Of a stretch of DNA of 64,000 bases, positions 46,506 through 55,556 are shown piece after piece. A program made the translations under genes and the position numbers. The notes under the pieces are model-generated. The model worked only from the letters and a program-made list of their open reading frames with translations. It ran no database searches and was not told the DNA's origin. The DNA is from GWB2-37-7 sp942492835 (GTDB lineage: Bacteria > Bacillota > Clostridia > Lutisporales > Lutisporaceae), in NCBI GenBank assembly GCA_942492835.1, contig OW818645.1, positions 2,790,001 through 2,854,000 of the forward strand, given 5' to 3'. Every line of letters starts with the position of its first letter. Position 1 is the first letter of the stretch.

Positions 46506-46517
46506 TGGATTTTTTTA
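46489..46517 (+). terminator. Terminator overlapping the preceding stop codon
   Basis: AAAAATCCACT and AGTGGATTTTT flank an AATT loop; the T-run continues to 46517. Confidence 0.85.
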
Positions 46518-46623
46518 TTGAAATTATTTGGACACCTTTGCATCTTGTTAAATTTAGCAGAAGATATAATAGAAATATTTACAGTGTTTTGCATATTACT
46601 TCAATTACTAACTATTGATATAT

Positions 46624-46668
46624 AAGGAGCATTCATAGATGTGATTTTACAATCTATGAATGCTCCTT
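46624..46668. repeat. 17-bp perfect inverted repeat in a 245-base gene-free stretch
   Basis: Bases 46624-46640 are perfectly complementary to 46652-46668 with an 11-base spacer. The upstream gene already has a terminator at 46489 and no T-run follows directly, so its role is open: second terminator, small RNA hairpin or protein-binding site. A weaker hairpin (46692-46709) followed by TTTTGTT lies just beyond. No coding sequence is seen in 46518-46750. Confidence 0.6.
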
Positions 46669-46750
46669 AATTTTATATGTGACAATTTTTTAGTGCTTTC
46701 TATGGCACTTTTGTTATGTAATTGTGGTAAAACATAAAGTTAAATTAAAG

Positions 46751-47011
46751 CTAGAACCAACTAGTTTGTGTTGATATTGAATCATGTTCAGCTCCACAAT
46801 TATTACATGTATATGTTTTTGTTACTGTTCTTTCATATTCATAATCGTTGCCTGCTACAACACCAGTAGCTACCCATGGACCATAAGTGGTTCCAGAGAG
46901 TAGCATACTACCCCCACATGGACATATTATAGCTGCATTAGCAACTATACCAAACGATAAGGTTAAAGCTAATACTAGAACCAATAATAATGCTACTTTG
47001 TTTTTTCTCAT
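46751..47011 (-). CDS. Small secreted cysteine-rich protein, distant third copy
   Basis: The 86-residue product has a signal peptide (MRKNK, hydrophobic core, cut near ANA at about 26), then CPCGG and a C-terminal CNNCGAEHDSIS. The latter closely parallels CDNCGAYTDSIR in the protein at 11826, so it is probably a member of the same family, although it lacks the CSHHPGYTDS motif. AGGAGGAG precedes the start on the minus strand. Function is unknown. Confidence 0.7.
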   Translation of the reverse strand: MRKNKVALLLVLVLALTLSFGIVANAAIICPCGGSMLLSGTTYGPWVATGVVAGNDYEYERTVTKTYTCNNCGAEHDSISTQTSWF

Positions 47012-47086
47012 TATATCTCCTCCTAAAAATTTTATATATGAAGTATATCATAATAAGAATTATATAACAAATATGTATAATTGAGG

Positions 47087-47120
47087 TTTATGTCCATAAA
47101 ACATTAATTATGGACATAAA
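47087..47120. promoter_or_regulatory. 13-bp inverted repeat upstream of the secreted-protein gene
   Basis: TTTATGTCCATAA (47087-47099) and TTATGGACATAAA (47108-47120) are perfect inverted copies with an 8-base spacer. It lies about 75 bases upstream of the minus-strand gene start at 47011 and 224 bases before dnaE, a position suited to an operator. The rest of 47121-47343 is AT-rich with nothing else I can support. Confidence 0.45.
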
Positions 47121-47343
47121 TGTAAAATATCTTCGATTATCTAAGAAACATAACCTAATTTGGTAATTAATGAATATAAACTTAAGGATTTTGACTATGA
47201 TTATTCTGAATTGCTTCCATAAAGCTAATGCAGAAAGCCTATTGTAGCATTGAACGATTTGTATTATTATTAAACTAAATACATTTTAAATTAAGGCACA
47301 TATGTATTAGTTATGTGCTTTTGCAATTTGAAAGGCTGATATT

Positions 47344-50300
47344 ATGAGTGATTTCGTACATTTACACGTACATACTGAATATAGTCTGCTAGATGGTGCT
47401 GGCAGAGTGGGAAAACTGATTGAGAGAGCCAAGGAACTAGGAATGAAGGCTATCGCAATAACTGACCATGGGGTAATGTACGGTGTAGTGGATTTTTATA
47501 AAAAAGCAAAAAACAAAGGCATAAAGCCAATAATTGGTTGTGAGGTATATGTAGCATCTAGGTCAATGAAGGACAAGAATCCAAAGTATGATAGTAATAA
47601 TTATCATTTGGTATTGCTTGTTAAAAACCAAGAGGGCTATAACAACCTTATTAAGTTGGTATCAATGGGCTTCACAGACGGCTTTTACTACAAGCCAAGA
47701 GTGGATATTGAGGTTTTGAAAAAGTATTCAAAGGGCTTAGTTGCATTAGGTGCCTGCCTTGCTGGACAGATACCCTCCCTGCTATTAAACGGCAGCTACG
47801 ATAAGGCAAAGGAAGTCGCATTAGTATATCGAGACATATTTGAAGAAGATAGTTTTTATCTTGAAATACAAGATCATGGTATTAAGGAGCAGGCTCTAGT
47901 TAATCAAGAGCTGGTACGTCTTTCTAAGGAAACGGGCATTCCTCTTGTTGCCAGCAATGATGTGCACTATGTAAACAGAGAAGATAGTAAGGCTCATGAT
48001 GTACTACTTTGCATACAGACAGGAAAGACAATAGATGATGAGGTAAGGCTAAAGTTTAGTGGCGAAGAGTTTTATCTTAAGTCTTATGATGAAATGCACG
48101 AGCTTTTTAGATATAGTCCTGAAGCTGTAGAAAACTCCAATAAGATAGCAGACATGTGCAACATGGATTTTATATTTGGACAAGTACATTTGCCTGCTTT
48201 TGATGTGCCTGAGGGTTATAACTCAGACAGCTATTTAAGATATTTATGTTTTGAAGGCTTGAACTTAAAATATAAGGAAATTACTGAAGAGGTCAGAGAA
48301 AGAGCGGAGTATGAGCTGTCAGTAATCACAAAAATGGGATATGCAGATTATTACCTAATAGTATGGGACTATGTGAAGTTTGCAAAAGATAACGGTATCA
48401 TGGTAGGACCAGGTAGAGGCTCAGGTGCTGGAAGTTTGGTAGCTTACTGTGTAGGTATAACAAATATTGATCCCATGAAGTATAATCTAATATTTGAGCG
48501 TTTTCTAAACCCTGAGAGAATAAGTATGCCTGACTTCGACGTAGATTTTTGTTACGAGAGAAGGCAGGAGGTTATTGACTATGTAATAAGAAAATATGGC
48601 AAGGAAAGAGTTGCTCAGATTATAACCTTTGGTACAATGGCTGCCAGAGCTGCCATAAGAGACGTAGGAAGGGCTTTGAATATACCTTATGCACAAGTGG
48701 ATATAATTGCGAAGAAAATACCCTTTGAAATTGGTATGACTATAGAGAGAGCAATAGAGGTAAGCCATGAGCTTAAGAGCCTTTATGATGAAGATGAGAC
48801 TGTTAAGCAGCTTTTAGATATGTCTAAAGCCTTAGAAGGTATGCCACGTCATGCTTCTACTCATGCTGCTGGGGTAGTTATATCCAAAAAGGATGTAACA
48901 GAATATGTGCCTTTGCAGAAGAACGACGATGTAGTGACTACGCAGTTTCCAATGGGCACCTTAGAAGAGCTGGGACTACTGAAAATGGACTTTTTAGGTT
49001 TAAGAACCTTGACAGTAATAAGAGATACTCTTGATATAATAAGAACAAAAGGTCAAGAAGTGCCAGATATAGATAATCTTAATTATGATGACCAGAAGGT
49101 CTACAAAATGATATCTGAGGGTGAAACCTATGGGGTTTTCCAGTTGGAAAGCAATGGCATGACTCAATTTATGAAGGAGCTGAAGCCAAGCAGTCTGGAG
49201 GATATTATAGCAGGTATTTCACTTTACAGACCAGGACCAATGGATCAGATTCCGAGATATATACAGAATAAATATCATCCTGAGAAAATAAAATATCATC
49301 ATCAGAAGCTAGAGGACATACTTCAGGTTACCTACGGCTGTGTAATATATCAGGAGCAGGTAATGCAGGTTTTCAGAGATCTTGGAGGCTATTCCATGGG
49401 CAGATCTGACTTGGTTCGAAGAGCCATGTCCAAGAAAAAGGCTGATGTAATGGCGAAGGAAAGAGAAAACTTCATAAATGGAATAGTAGAAAATGGTGAG
49501 ATAAAGGTACAAGGCTGTGTAAGAAATGGCATTAGCGCAGAAATTGCCACTGAAATATTTGACGAGCTGGCAGAATTTGCGAAGTATGGGTTTAATAAGT
49601 CCCATGCTGCTGCGTATGCAATAATAGCTTATCAAACTGCATGGTTAAAGTATTATTATCCTGTAGAGTTTACGGCTGCTCTCATAACCAGTATTATGGG
49701 CAATAGTGCTAAAGTAGCAGAATACATTATGCAGAGCAAAAATCTAAATATAGAAATTTTGCCACCAGATATAAACGAAAGTTATATAAAGTTCACAGTT
49801 TATGATAAGAATATCAGATTTGGACTTGCGGCAGTAAAGAATGTAGGCAATAATGCTATAGCCGCTATAATAAGGGGACGAGAGGAAAAGGGACACTTCA
49901 AAAGCCTGTATGATTTCTTGAACAAGGTTGATTTAAGTCTCATAAATAGACGTACTGTAGAGAGCTTGATAAAATGCGGTGCCTTTGATAGTCTAGGAGC
50001 AAAGAGAAGTCAGATGCTGGCGGTTTATGAGAAGCTGCTAGATAGTGTACAGGATCAGAAAAAACGAAATGTTGAAGGTCAGCTTTCATTTTTTGATACA
50101 ATAGAAAGCTCAGATACTTTGGAGCAAAACCTATATCCAAATATTGAAGAATACGCTCAGAATGAATTGCTTTCAATGGAAAAGGAAATGCTTGGATTAT
50201 ACATCAGCGGTCATCCATTGCTTGAATACAAAGATATATTAACTAACAAGACTAGTATAACCACAGCAGAGCTGATAAAGACAAATGATGAGGATGACGT

Positions 50301-50841
50301 AGAAGTAGAGACGGATTTTAGCTATGACAACAAACGAGTAATAATTGGCGGAATAGTGGTAAGTATAAAGCAAAAAAGCACCAAGAACAATAATATGATG
50401 GCGTTTGTTCAGCTTGAGGATTTATACGGTACTATTGAGCTGATAGTCTTTCCTAAAACCTTTGAGGAATACGGAAAGTTTATAAAGACAGACAGTATAG
50501 TGCTGGTAGAAGGTAAGGTTAGCCAAAGAGAAGATGAGGAAACAAAAATCATATGTCAAAAGATAAGACCCTTGACAGAAGCAGTGCAAGAGAATACAGG
50601 AAAGCTCTATGTGAAGATAAATACATCAACGCAACCTGATATACTTGAGCATATCAAGAAGATATTGAGTGGTTATAAGGGTCAACAGCCTGTATATGTA
50701 GTTGACGATAGCAGAAGAACAACCGGCAATAAAGCACAGATTATGATTGCAGATAAAGCTATGTGGGTTAATATCCAGGATTCACTTATTGAGGAGCTTG
50801 GCAAGCTTCTAGGACAGGATTGCGTAGCAGTAAAAAAATAA
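47344..50841 (+). CDS. dnaE: DNA polymerase III alpha subunit DnaE
   Basis: The 1165-residue polymerase has the N-terminal PHP domain (HLHVHTEYSLLDGAG), the catalytic PDFDVDF (396-402) with three aspartates, a helix-hairpin-helix region and an OB-fold domain near the C-terminus (VIIGGIVVSIKQK...). It is the DnaE1-type without an inserted proofreading exonuclease. Firmicutes usually also have PolC, not seen here. It is followed by glycolytic genes, a common order in Clostridia. Confidence 0.96.
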   Translation: MSDFVHLHVHTEYSLLDGAGRVGKLIERAKELGMKAIAITDHGVMYGVVDFYKKAKNKGIKPIIGCEVYVASRSMKDKNPKYDSNNYHLVLLVKNQEGYNNLIKLVSMGFTDGFYYKPRVDIEVLKKYSKGLVALGACLAGQIPSLLLNGSYDKAKEVALVYRDIFEEDSFYLEIQDHGIKEQALVNQELVRLSKETGIPLVASNDVHYVNREDSKAHDVLLCIQTGKTIDDEVRLKFSGEEFYLKSYDEMHELFRYSPEAVENSNKIADMCNMDFIFGQVHLPAFDVPEGYNSDSYLRYLCFEGLNLKYKEITEEVRERAEYELSVITKMGYADYYLIVWDYVKFAKDNGIMVGPGRGSGAGSLVAYCVGITNIDPMKYNLIFERFLNPERISMPDFDVDFCYERRQEVIDYVIRKYGKERVAQIITFGTMAARAAIRDVGRALNIPYAQVDIIAKKIPFEIGMTIERAIEVSHELKSLYDEDETVKQLLDMSKALEGMPRHASTHAAGVVISKKDVTEYVPLQKNDDVVTTQFPMGTLEELGLLKMDFLGLRTLTVIRDTLDIIRTKGQEVPDIDNLNYDDQKVYKMISEGETYGVFQLESNGMTQFMKELKPSSLEDIIAGISLYRPGPMDQIPRYIQNKYHPEKIKYHHQKLEDILQVTYGCVIYQEQVMQVFRDLGGYSMGRSDLVRRAMSKKKADVMAKERENFINGIVENGEIKVQGCVRNGISAEIATEIFDELAEFAKYGFNKSHAAAYAIIAYQTAWLKYYYPVEFTAALITSIMGNSAKVAEYIMQSKNLNIEILPPDINESYIKFTVYDKNIRFGLAAVKNVGNNAIAAIIRGREEKGHFKSLYDFLNKVDLSLINRRTVESLIKCGAFDSLGAKRSQMLAVYEKLLDSVQDQKKRNVEGQLSFFDTIESSDTLEQNLYPNIEEYAQNELLSMEKEMLGLYISGHPLLEYKDILTNKTSITTAELIKTNDEDDVEVETDFSYDNKRVIIGGIVVSIKQKSTKNNNMMAFVQLEDLYGTIELIVFPKTFEEYGKFIKTDSIVLVEGKVSQREDEETKIICQKIRPLTEAVQENTGKLYVKINTSTQPDILEHIKKILSGYKGQQPVYVVDDSRRTTGNKAQIMIADKAMWVNIQDSLIEELGKLLGQDCVAVKK

Positions 50842-50848
50842 AGGTTTC

Positions 50849-50909
50849 TATATTGCTATCCGATAATATTTATATATGAATCGAGTAAGATATATTGGAT
50901 AGCAATATA
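50849..50909. repeat. 13-bp perfect inverted repeat with 35-base spacer after dnaE
   Basis: TATATTGCTATCC (50849-50861) pairs with GGATAGCAATATA (50897-50909). On the plus strand eight A's follow, so it is not a normal dnaE terminator; it may be an RNA structure or operator ahead of the 51029 gene. Confidence 0.55.
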
Positions 50910-51028
50910 AAAAAAAGGAATAATATTTTTGTTGTTTATAATGAATAGAAAACGTACTATTCTATAATACTTTTAACAAATATATGAGTTAAGAAGTAAC
51001 CACTAGGTAACAAATAGGAGGCAGCATT

Positions 51029-51226
51029 ATGTGGACAGTAGTATATTTAGCAAAGAACAAAAAAATAGCTGAGAAAATCAGTGACATTATTTCACAAGAG
51101 GGTGTATTGACAAAGATAGAATCTGTAGGAAAAAGTCCTAATGAAGAAGAGGGCTACTATGAAATACTAGTTCCCGAAAGTGAAGTAGAGGAAGCTCATA
51201 GCATTATAATAGAACTAGGGTACTAG
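51029..51226 (+). CDS. Small DUF2007-like protein upstream of pfkA
   Basis: The 65-residue soluble protein has a ferredoxin-like alpha/beta pattern (VVYLAKNKKIAEKISDIISQEGV...EILVPESEVEEAHSIIIELGY) resembling putative signal-transducing DUF2007 proteins. AGGAGG precedes the start. It sits between dnaE and pfkA. No catalytic residue is evident and the function is unknown. Confidence 0.7.
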   Translation: MWTVVYLAKNKKIAEKISDIISQEGVLTKIESVGKSPNEEEGYYEILVPESEVEEAHSIIIELGY

Positions 51227-51269
51227 ATAAGGTTTGAAAAACACTATCAGTAATTTTGTTTTGCAGACA

Positions 51270-51305
51270 TGGGACATAATATGACCAAGTGGGACAAGAT
51301 ACATA
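51270..51305 (+). promoter_or_regulatory. Candidate CggR-like operator upstream of pfkA
   Basis: The sequence TGGGAC-N6-TGAC-N4-TGGGAC-N6 repeats with the spacing of the known B. subtilis CggR operator (CGGGAC-N6-TGTC-N4-CGGGAC-N6-TGTC). The first unit is 51270-51285, the second starts at 51290; the last TGTC is not conserved (CATA). CggR is the fructose-1,6-bisphosphate-responsive glycolysis repressor, so control of pfkA and the genes after it is plausible. No cggR gene is in the window. Confidence 0.45.
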
Positions 51306-51360
51306 AATGAGCCTACGCAATAAACATAAACTAATATTTACTGTATGAATGGAGGATTCT

Positions 51361-52332
51361 ATGAAGAACATTGCGGTTTTAACAAGTGGGGGAGACGCAC
51401 CTGGAATGAATGCTGCTATAAGAGCGGTGGTTCGGGCGGGTATAAATAAAGGCTTAAGGGTTTATGGCATAAGAAGAGGCTACAATGGCTTGATTCAAGG
51501 GGATATAGAAGAAATGGATATGGCATCTGTGGCTGATATAATCCAAAGAGGAGGTACTATACTCAGAACTGCAAGAAGTGAAGAGTTTATGACTCCTGCA
51601 GGGCTGGAAAAGGCTGTAAATGTTGCTAAAGTATTTAATATTGATGGCATTGTTATAATTGGTGGGGACGGTTCCTTTGCAGGAGCACAAAAGCTTACAG
51701 AAAGAGGAATTGCATGCATCGGAATACCTGGAACAATAGATAATGACCTTGCCTATACTGATTTTACTATTGGTTTTGATACTGCGGTAAACAATGTACT
51801 AGATGCTATAAATAAAATAAGAGATACCTCCACTTCTCACGAACGAGCCAGCATAATTGAAGTAATGGGAAGACATTGCGGAGATATTGCATTGTATTCA
51901 GGTATAGCAGCAGGCGCGGAGAGTATTATTATTCCGGAAGTTCAGCATTCCATTGATGATATTTGTAAGAATCTGATACAGGGTAAAAACAGAGGCAAGC
52001 TGCATAGTATAATAGTACTTTCGGAGGGCGCGGGAGACGGAATTAAGCTTGAAGCAGAAATTAGAAGCAAGGTAGATATAGAGGTTAGAACAACAATACT
52101 AGGCTATATCCAAAGAGGCGGCAATGCAACGGCTGTAGATCGTCTGTTAGCAAGCAGAATGGGAGCAAAAGCGGTAGAACTTTTGATTGATGATAAAGCA
52201 GGAAGAGTTGTCGGAATAAAAGATAATAAAATATTTGATATGGACATAAATAAAGCTTTGGACATGAAACGGGAATTTAAAAAGGATTTATATGATTTGG
52301 CTGATTTAATTTCCAACAATCAGCAGTATTAA
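51361..52332 (+). CDS. pfkA: ATP-dependent 6-phosphofructokinase
   Basis: The 323-residue enzyme phosphorylates fructose 6-phosphate. The start at 51361 follows GGAGG and gives the canonical MKNIAVLTSGGDAPGMNAAIR. GGDGSFAGA (Gly at the ATP-specific position) and GTIDNDLAYTDFTIGFDTA mark the ATP type. It is followed by a second, PPi-type enzyme and pyruvate kinase. Confidence 0.96.
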   Translation: MKNIAVLTSGGDAPGMNAAIRAVVRAGINKGLRVYGIRRGYNGLIQGDIEEMDMASVADIIQRGGTILRTARSEEFMTPAGLEKAVNVAKVFNIDGIVIIGGDGSFAGAQKLTERGIACIGIPGTIDNDLAYTDFTIGFDTAVNNVLDAINKIRDTSTSHERASIIEVMGRHCGDIALYSGIAAGAESIIIPEVQHSIDDICKNLIQGKNRGKLHSIIVLSEGAGDGIKLEAEIRSKVDIEVRTTILGYIQRGGNATAVDRLLASRMGAKAVELLIDDKAGRVVGIKDNKIFDMDINKALDMKREFKKDLYDLADLISNNQQY

Positions 52333-52482
52333 AATTGTTCTTATACTCCTAGGCTAAAAGTATAGTCTTAAATCAGCATAAATGCTATAATAAATGGGTG
52401 TATTATGAAATATAATTTTACATGGATGTAATATATATCTATATAAAATGTAAATTAATATTAAGTATAGAGGGGGAGTATG

Positions 52483-53754
52483 ATGTCTACTCTAGTTGGA
52501 AATTGTCTTATTGCACAATCAGGAGGACCAACTTCTGTGATTAATGCAAGTGCATGTGGTGCTATTCAGGAGGCCTTTAAAACAGGTGAAATAAATGAAG
52601 TTTATGGTGCCTTAAATGGTATAGCAGGAGTATTAAATGAAGAATTGTTTTCCTTTAATCAGGAGTCGCCAGAAGAGATAGAGCTGCTTAAGGTGACACC
52701 AGCATCTGCATTAGGTTCATGCAGATATAAACTGAAATCCTTAGAAAAAAGTGAAGAAGATTTTAAGAGAATAATTGAGGTGTTTAAAGCACACAATATA
52801 AGATATTTCTTTTATATTGGCGGCAATGACTCTATGGATACTGCTAATAAGGTAAGCCAATATGCACAAAAGGTGGGCTATAATCTTAAATCGATAGGTG
52901 TACCAAAGACCATAGATAATGACCTGCCTGTAATAGACCATACACCTGGTTTTGGAAGTGCAGCAAAGTTCATTGCAACCTCAATAGAGGAAATTGGGCT
53001 GGATGCAAGAGTTTACAACTACAATACTGTAACTATATGTGAGTTAATGGGTAGAAATGCAGGCTGGTTAACTGCTTCAGCCGCCTTAGCAAAGAAGTAT
53101 GAGGACGATGCACCTCATTTTATATATCTTCCAGAGGTGACTTTTACATTAGAGCAGTTTGATAAGGACGTAAGATATGCTTTGGAAAAATACAATTATG
53201 CAGTAATTGCTGTATCAGAAGGTATTAAGAATGAGAAGGGACAGTACATTTCAGAAATGTGCCAAAACTTACAAGCAAAGGATGCCTTTGGACACGTGCA
53301 GTTAGGGGGAGTATCCACAATACTTGAGTCCTATGTATCACAAAACATATGTAAAAAGGTAAGAACAGTAAACTATAGCACGATTCAAAGAAGTTCTGCT
53401 CACTGTGCATCACTTACAGACAATGAGGAAGCATACCTATGTGGTCAAATGGCAGTCCGATATGCTATTGAAGGACATACAGGCAAAATGGTAGGCTTAT
53501 TCAGAGAAAATGCTGATGATTACAAGTGTACAACACAGCTTGTAGATCTCGATGATGTTGCAAACAAAGAAAGAAAAATTCCTAGAGAATGGATTACAGA
53601 AGAAGGCAACAACGTAAAACAAGAAGCTGTTGATTATATAAGACCATTAATTATAGGTGAAGTAAAAATAAAAATGGAAAACGGCATTCCAAGATACTGT
53701 AGACTAAATAAGAGACTTATAGAGAAAAAACTGGATACCTGGAATGTAAAATAA
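52483..53754 (+). CDS. Pyrophosphate-type phosphofructokinase
   Basis: The 423-residue enzyme belongs to the PFK family but has GGNDSMDTA in place of GGDGS and PKTIDNDLP in place of GTIDND; Asp and Lys at these positions are the known markers of pyrophosphate specificity. It would catalyse reversible fructose 6-phosphate/fructose 1,6-bisphosphate interconversion with PPi. Two adjacent ATGs occur (52480, 52483); the second is better spaced from GGGGGAG. Its own upstream spacer of about 150 bases allows an internal promoter. Confidence 0.9.
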   Translation: MSTLVGNCLIAQSGGPTSVINASACGAIQEAFKTGEINEVYGALNGIAGVLNEELFSFNQESPEEIELLKVTPASALGSCRYKLKSLEKSEEDFKRIIEVFKAHNIRYFFYIGGNDSMDTANKVSQYAQKVGYNLKSIGVPKTIDNDLPVIDHTPGFGSAAKFIATSIEEIGLDARVYNYNTVTICELMGRNAGWLTASAALAKKYEDDAPHFIYLPEVTFTLEQFDKDVRYALEKYNYAVIAVSEGIKNEKGQYISEMCQNLQAKDAFGHVQLGGVSTILESYVSQNICKKVRTVNYSTIQRSSAHCASLTDNEEAYLCGQMAVRYAIEGHTGKMVGLFRENADDYKCTTQLVDLDDVANKERKIPREWITEEGNNVKQEAVDYIRPLIIGEVKIKMENGIPRYCRLNKRLIEKKLDTWNVK

Positions 53755-53777
53755 AGTTCTAAGGTAGGGATGAATTT

Positions 53778-55532
53778 ATGAGAAAAACAAAAATTATATG
53801 CACAATAGGGCCAGCTAGTGACAGCGAAGAAATGTTGACTAAGCTTATTAATGAAGGCATGAATGTGGCGAGGCTTAATTTCTCACATGGAAGTCACGAA
53901 GAACATAAAAATAGAATAGATATAATAAAGAAGGTTAGACAGCAGCTTCAGAAGCCTATAGCAATTATGCTGGATACTAAGGGTCCAGAGGTAAGACTAG
54001 GAAGCTTTAAGGGTGGAAAAACTGAAATAATAACAGGGGCTCGATTTACTTTAACTACTAAAGAAGTAATGGGAGACAGCACTGTATGCACCATTACATA
54101 TAAGGAGCTGCCGCAAGAGGTAATGCTGGGTGCCAGAATACTTATCGCTGATGGCTTAATTGAGCTTAAAGTTCTTGATAAGACAGACACAGATGTAATA
54201 TGCGAAGTAGTAAACGGCGGAGACCTTTCGGATAAGAAAAACGTAAATATACCAGGTGCAACATCTAAGCTGCCAGCTATTACAGAAAAAGATATCAAAG
54301 ACCTGATATTTGGAATACAAAATGATGTTGATATTGTAGCGGCATCCTTCATAAGAAAAGCCAAAGACGTTATACAAATAAGAAAGATATTGGAAGAAAA
54401 CAATGGAAGCTACATAAGTATTATATCCAAGATTGAGAACCAGGAAGGCGTAGACAATATAAACGAGATACTCAAGGTATCTGATGGCTTAATGGTTGCA
54501 AGAGGAGATTTAGGAGTAGAGCTACCTGCAGAGGAAATTCCTCTAACTCAAAAAATGCTTATAAAGAAGTCAAATGAAGCGGGAAAACCTGTTATAACAG
54601 CTACTCAAATGTTAGATTCTATGATTAGAAATCCTAGACCTACAAGAGCCGAGGTTACGGATATTGCAAACTCGATTTTTGATGGTACCGATGCTATTAT
54701 GCTTTCGGGGGAGACTGCAGCAGGCAGATATCCTATTGAAGCGGTAAAAACAATGTCTACTATAGCTGAACGTACAGAATTAGACATAAACTATGGAAAA
54801 TACATAAGTGGTTTGGACTTTAAAGGTGAAATTACAATTGCAAATGCAATCAGCCATGCTTCTTGTACAACCGCTTATGATCTTGGGGCAGCGGCTATAA
54901 TAACACCTACTCAGTCAGGCTCAACACCTAGGATGGTATCAAAGTTTAGACCAAAGGCGCCTATTATAGCAGCCACTATAGATGAAAGAGTAAGAAGAAA
55001 GCTTAGCTTAAGCTTTGGAGTATATTCTGTGCTGATAAAACATACAGACAACACCGATGATTTGATTGAGCAATCTGTCAATCAAGCTATTGCCAATAAC
55101 TACATAAACAGCGGAGACTTGGTTGTAATAACAGCTGGAGTACCTGCAGGTGTAGCTGGTACAACCAATCTGATAAAGGTTCATATAATTGGTAACATAG
55201 TGGCAAAAGGAATAGGTGTAGGATATAAATCAGTGACAGGAAGAGTATCCATAATAAATGATTTAGACAAAGATAGTGATAAGGTACAGAATGGAGACAT
55301 ACTGGTGCTTGTTAACAGTGATAAGGAAACTATGCCTTTAATGGATAAAGCTTCTGCATTCATTGTAGAGCAAGGAGGAATAACTTCTCATGCAGCAATA
55401 GTGGGTATAGCCCTAGGTAAGCCTGTTATTGTTGGAGTTAAGGATGCTTTAACACTTCTTAAGGATGGTCAAACAGTTACAATGGACACTACTAGAGGTG
55501 TGATATATAAAGGAACTGCAAGGGTTCTTTAA
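53778..55532 (+). CDS. pyk: Pyruvate kinase, long form with C-terminal PEP-utiliser domain
   Basis: The 584-residue enzyme makes pyruvate and ATP from phosphoenolpyruvate. The core shows RLNFSHG, DTKGPEVR, MVARGDLGVE and TATQMLDSM; the last ~90 residues are the extra PEP-utiliser-like domain (EQGGITSHAAIVG) found in Bacillus-type pyruvate kinases. It starts 23 bases after the PPi-type kinase and is followed closely by a thioesterase gene. Confidence 0.96.
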   Translation: MRKTKIICTIGPASDSEEMLTKLINEGMNVARLNFSHGSHEEHKNRIDIIKKVRQQLQKPIAIMLDTKGPEVRLGSFKGGKTEIITGARFTLTTKEVMGDSTVCTITYKELPQEVMLGARILIADGLIELKVLDKTDTDVICEVVNGGDLSDKKNVNIPGATSKLPAITEKDIKDLIFGIQNDVDIVAASFIRKAKDVIQIRKILEENNGSYISIISKIENQEGVDNINEILKVSDGLMVARGDLGVELPAEEIPLTQKMLIKKSNEAGKPVITATQMLDSMIRNPRPTRAEVTDIANSIFDGTDAIMLSGETAAGRYPIEAVKTMSTIAERTELDINYGKYISGLDFKGEITIANAISHASCTTAYDLGAAAIITPTQSGSTPRMVSKFRPKAPIIAATIDERVRRKLSLSFGVYSVLIKHTDNTDDLIEQSVNQAIANNYINSGDLVVITAGVPAGVAGTTNLIKVHIIGNIVAKGIGVGYKSVTGRVSIINDLDKDSDKVQNGDILVLVNSDKETMPLMDKASAFIVEQGGITSHAAIVGIALGKPVIVGVKDALTLLKDGQTVTMDTTRGVIYKGTARVL

Positions 55533-55556
55533 TACTTAGTATGTGAGGAGCAATAT

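Noticed and set aside
47296..47320. GCACAT/ATGTGC hairpin just before dnaE as a riboswitch or attenuator
   Set aside because: The stem is only 6 bp and no conserved aptamer sequence is recognisable around it.
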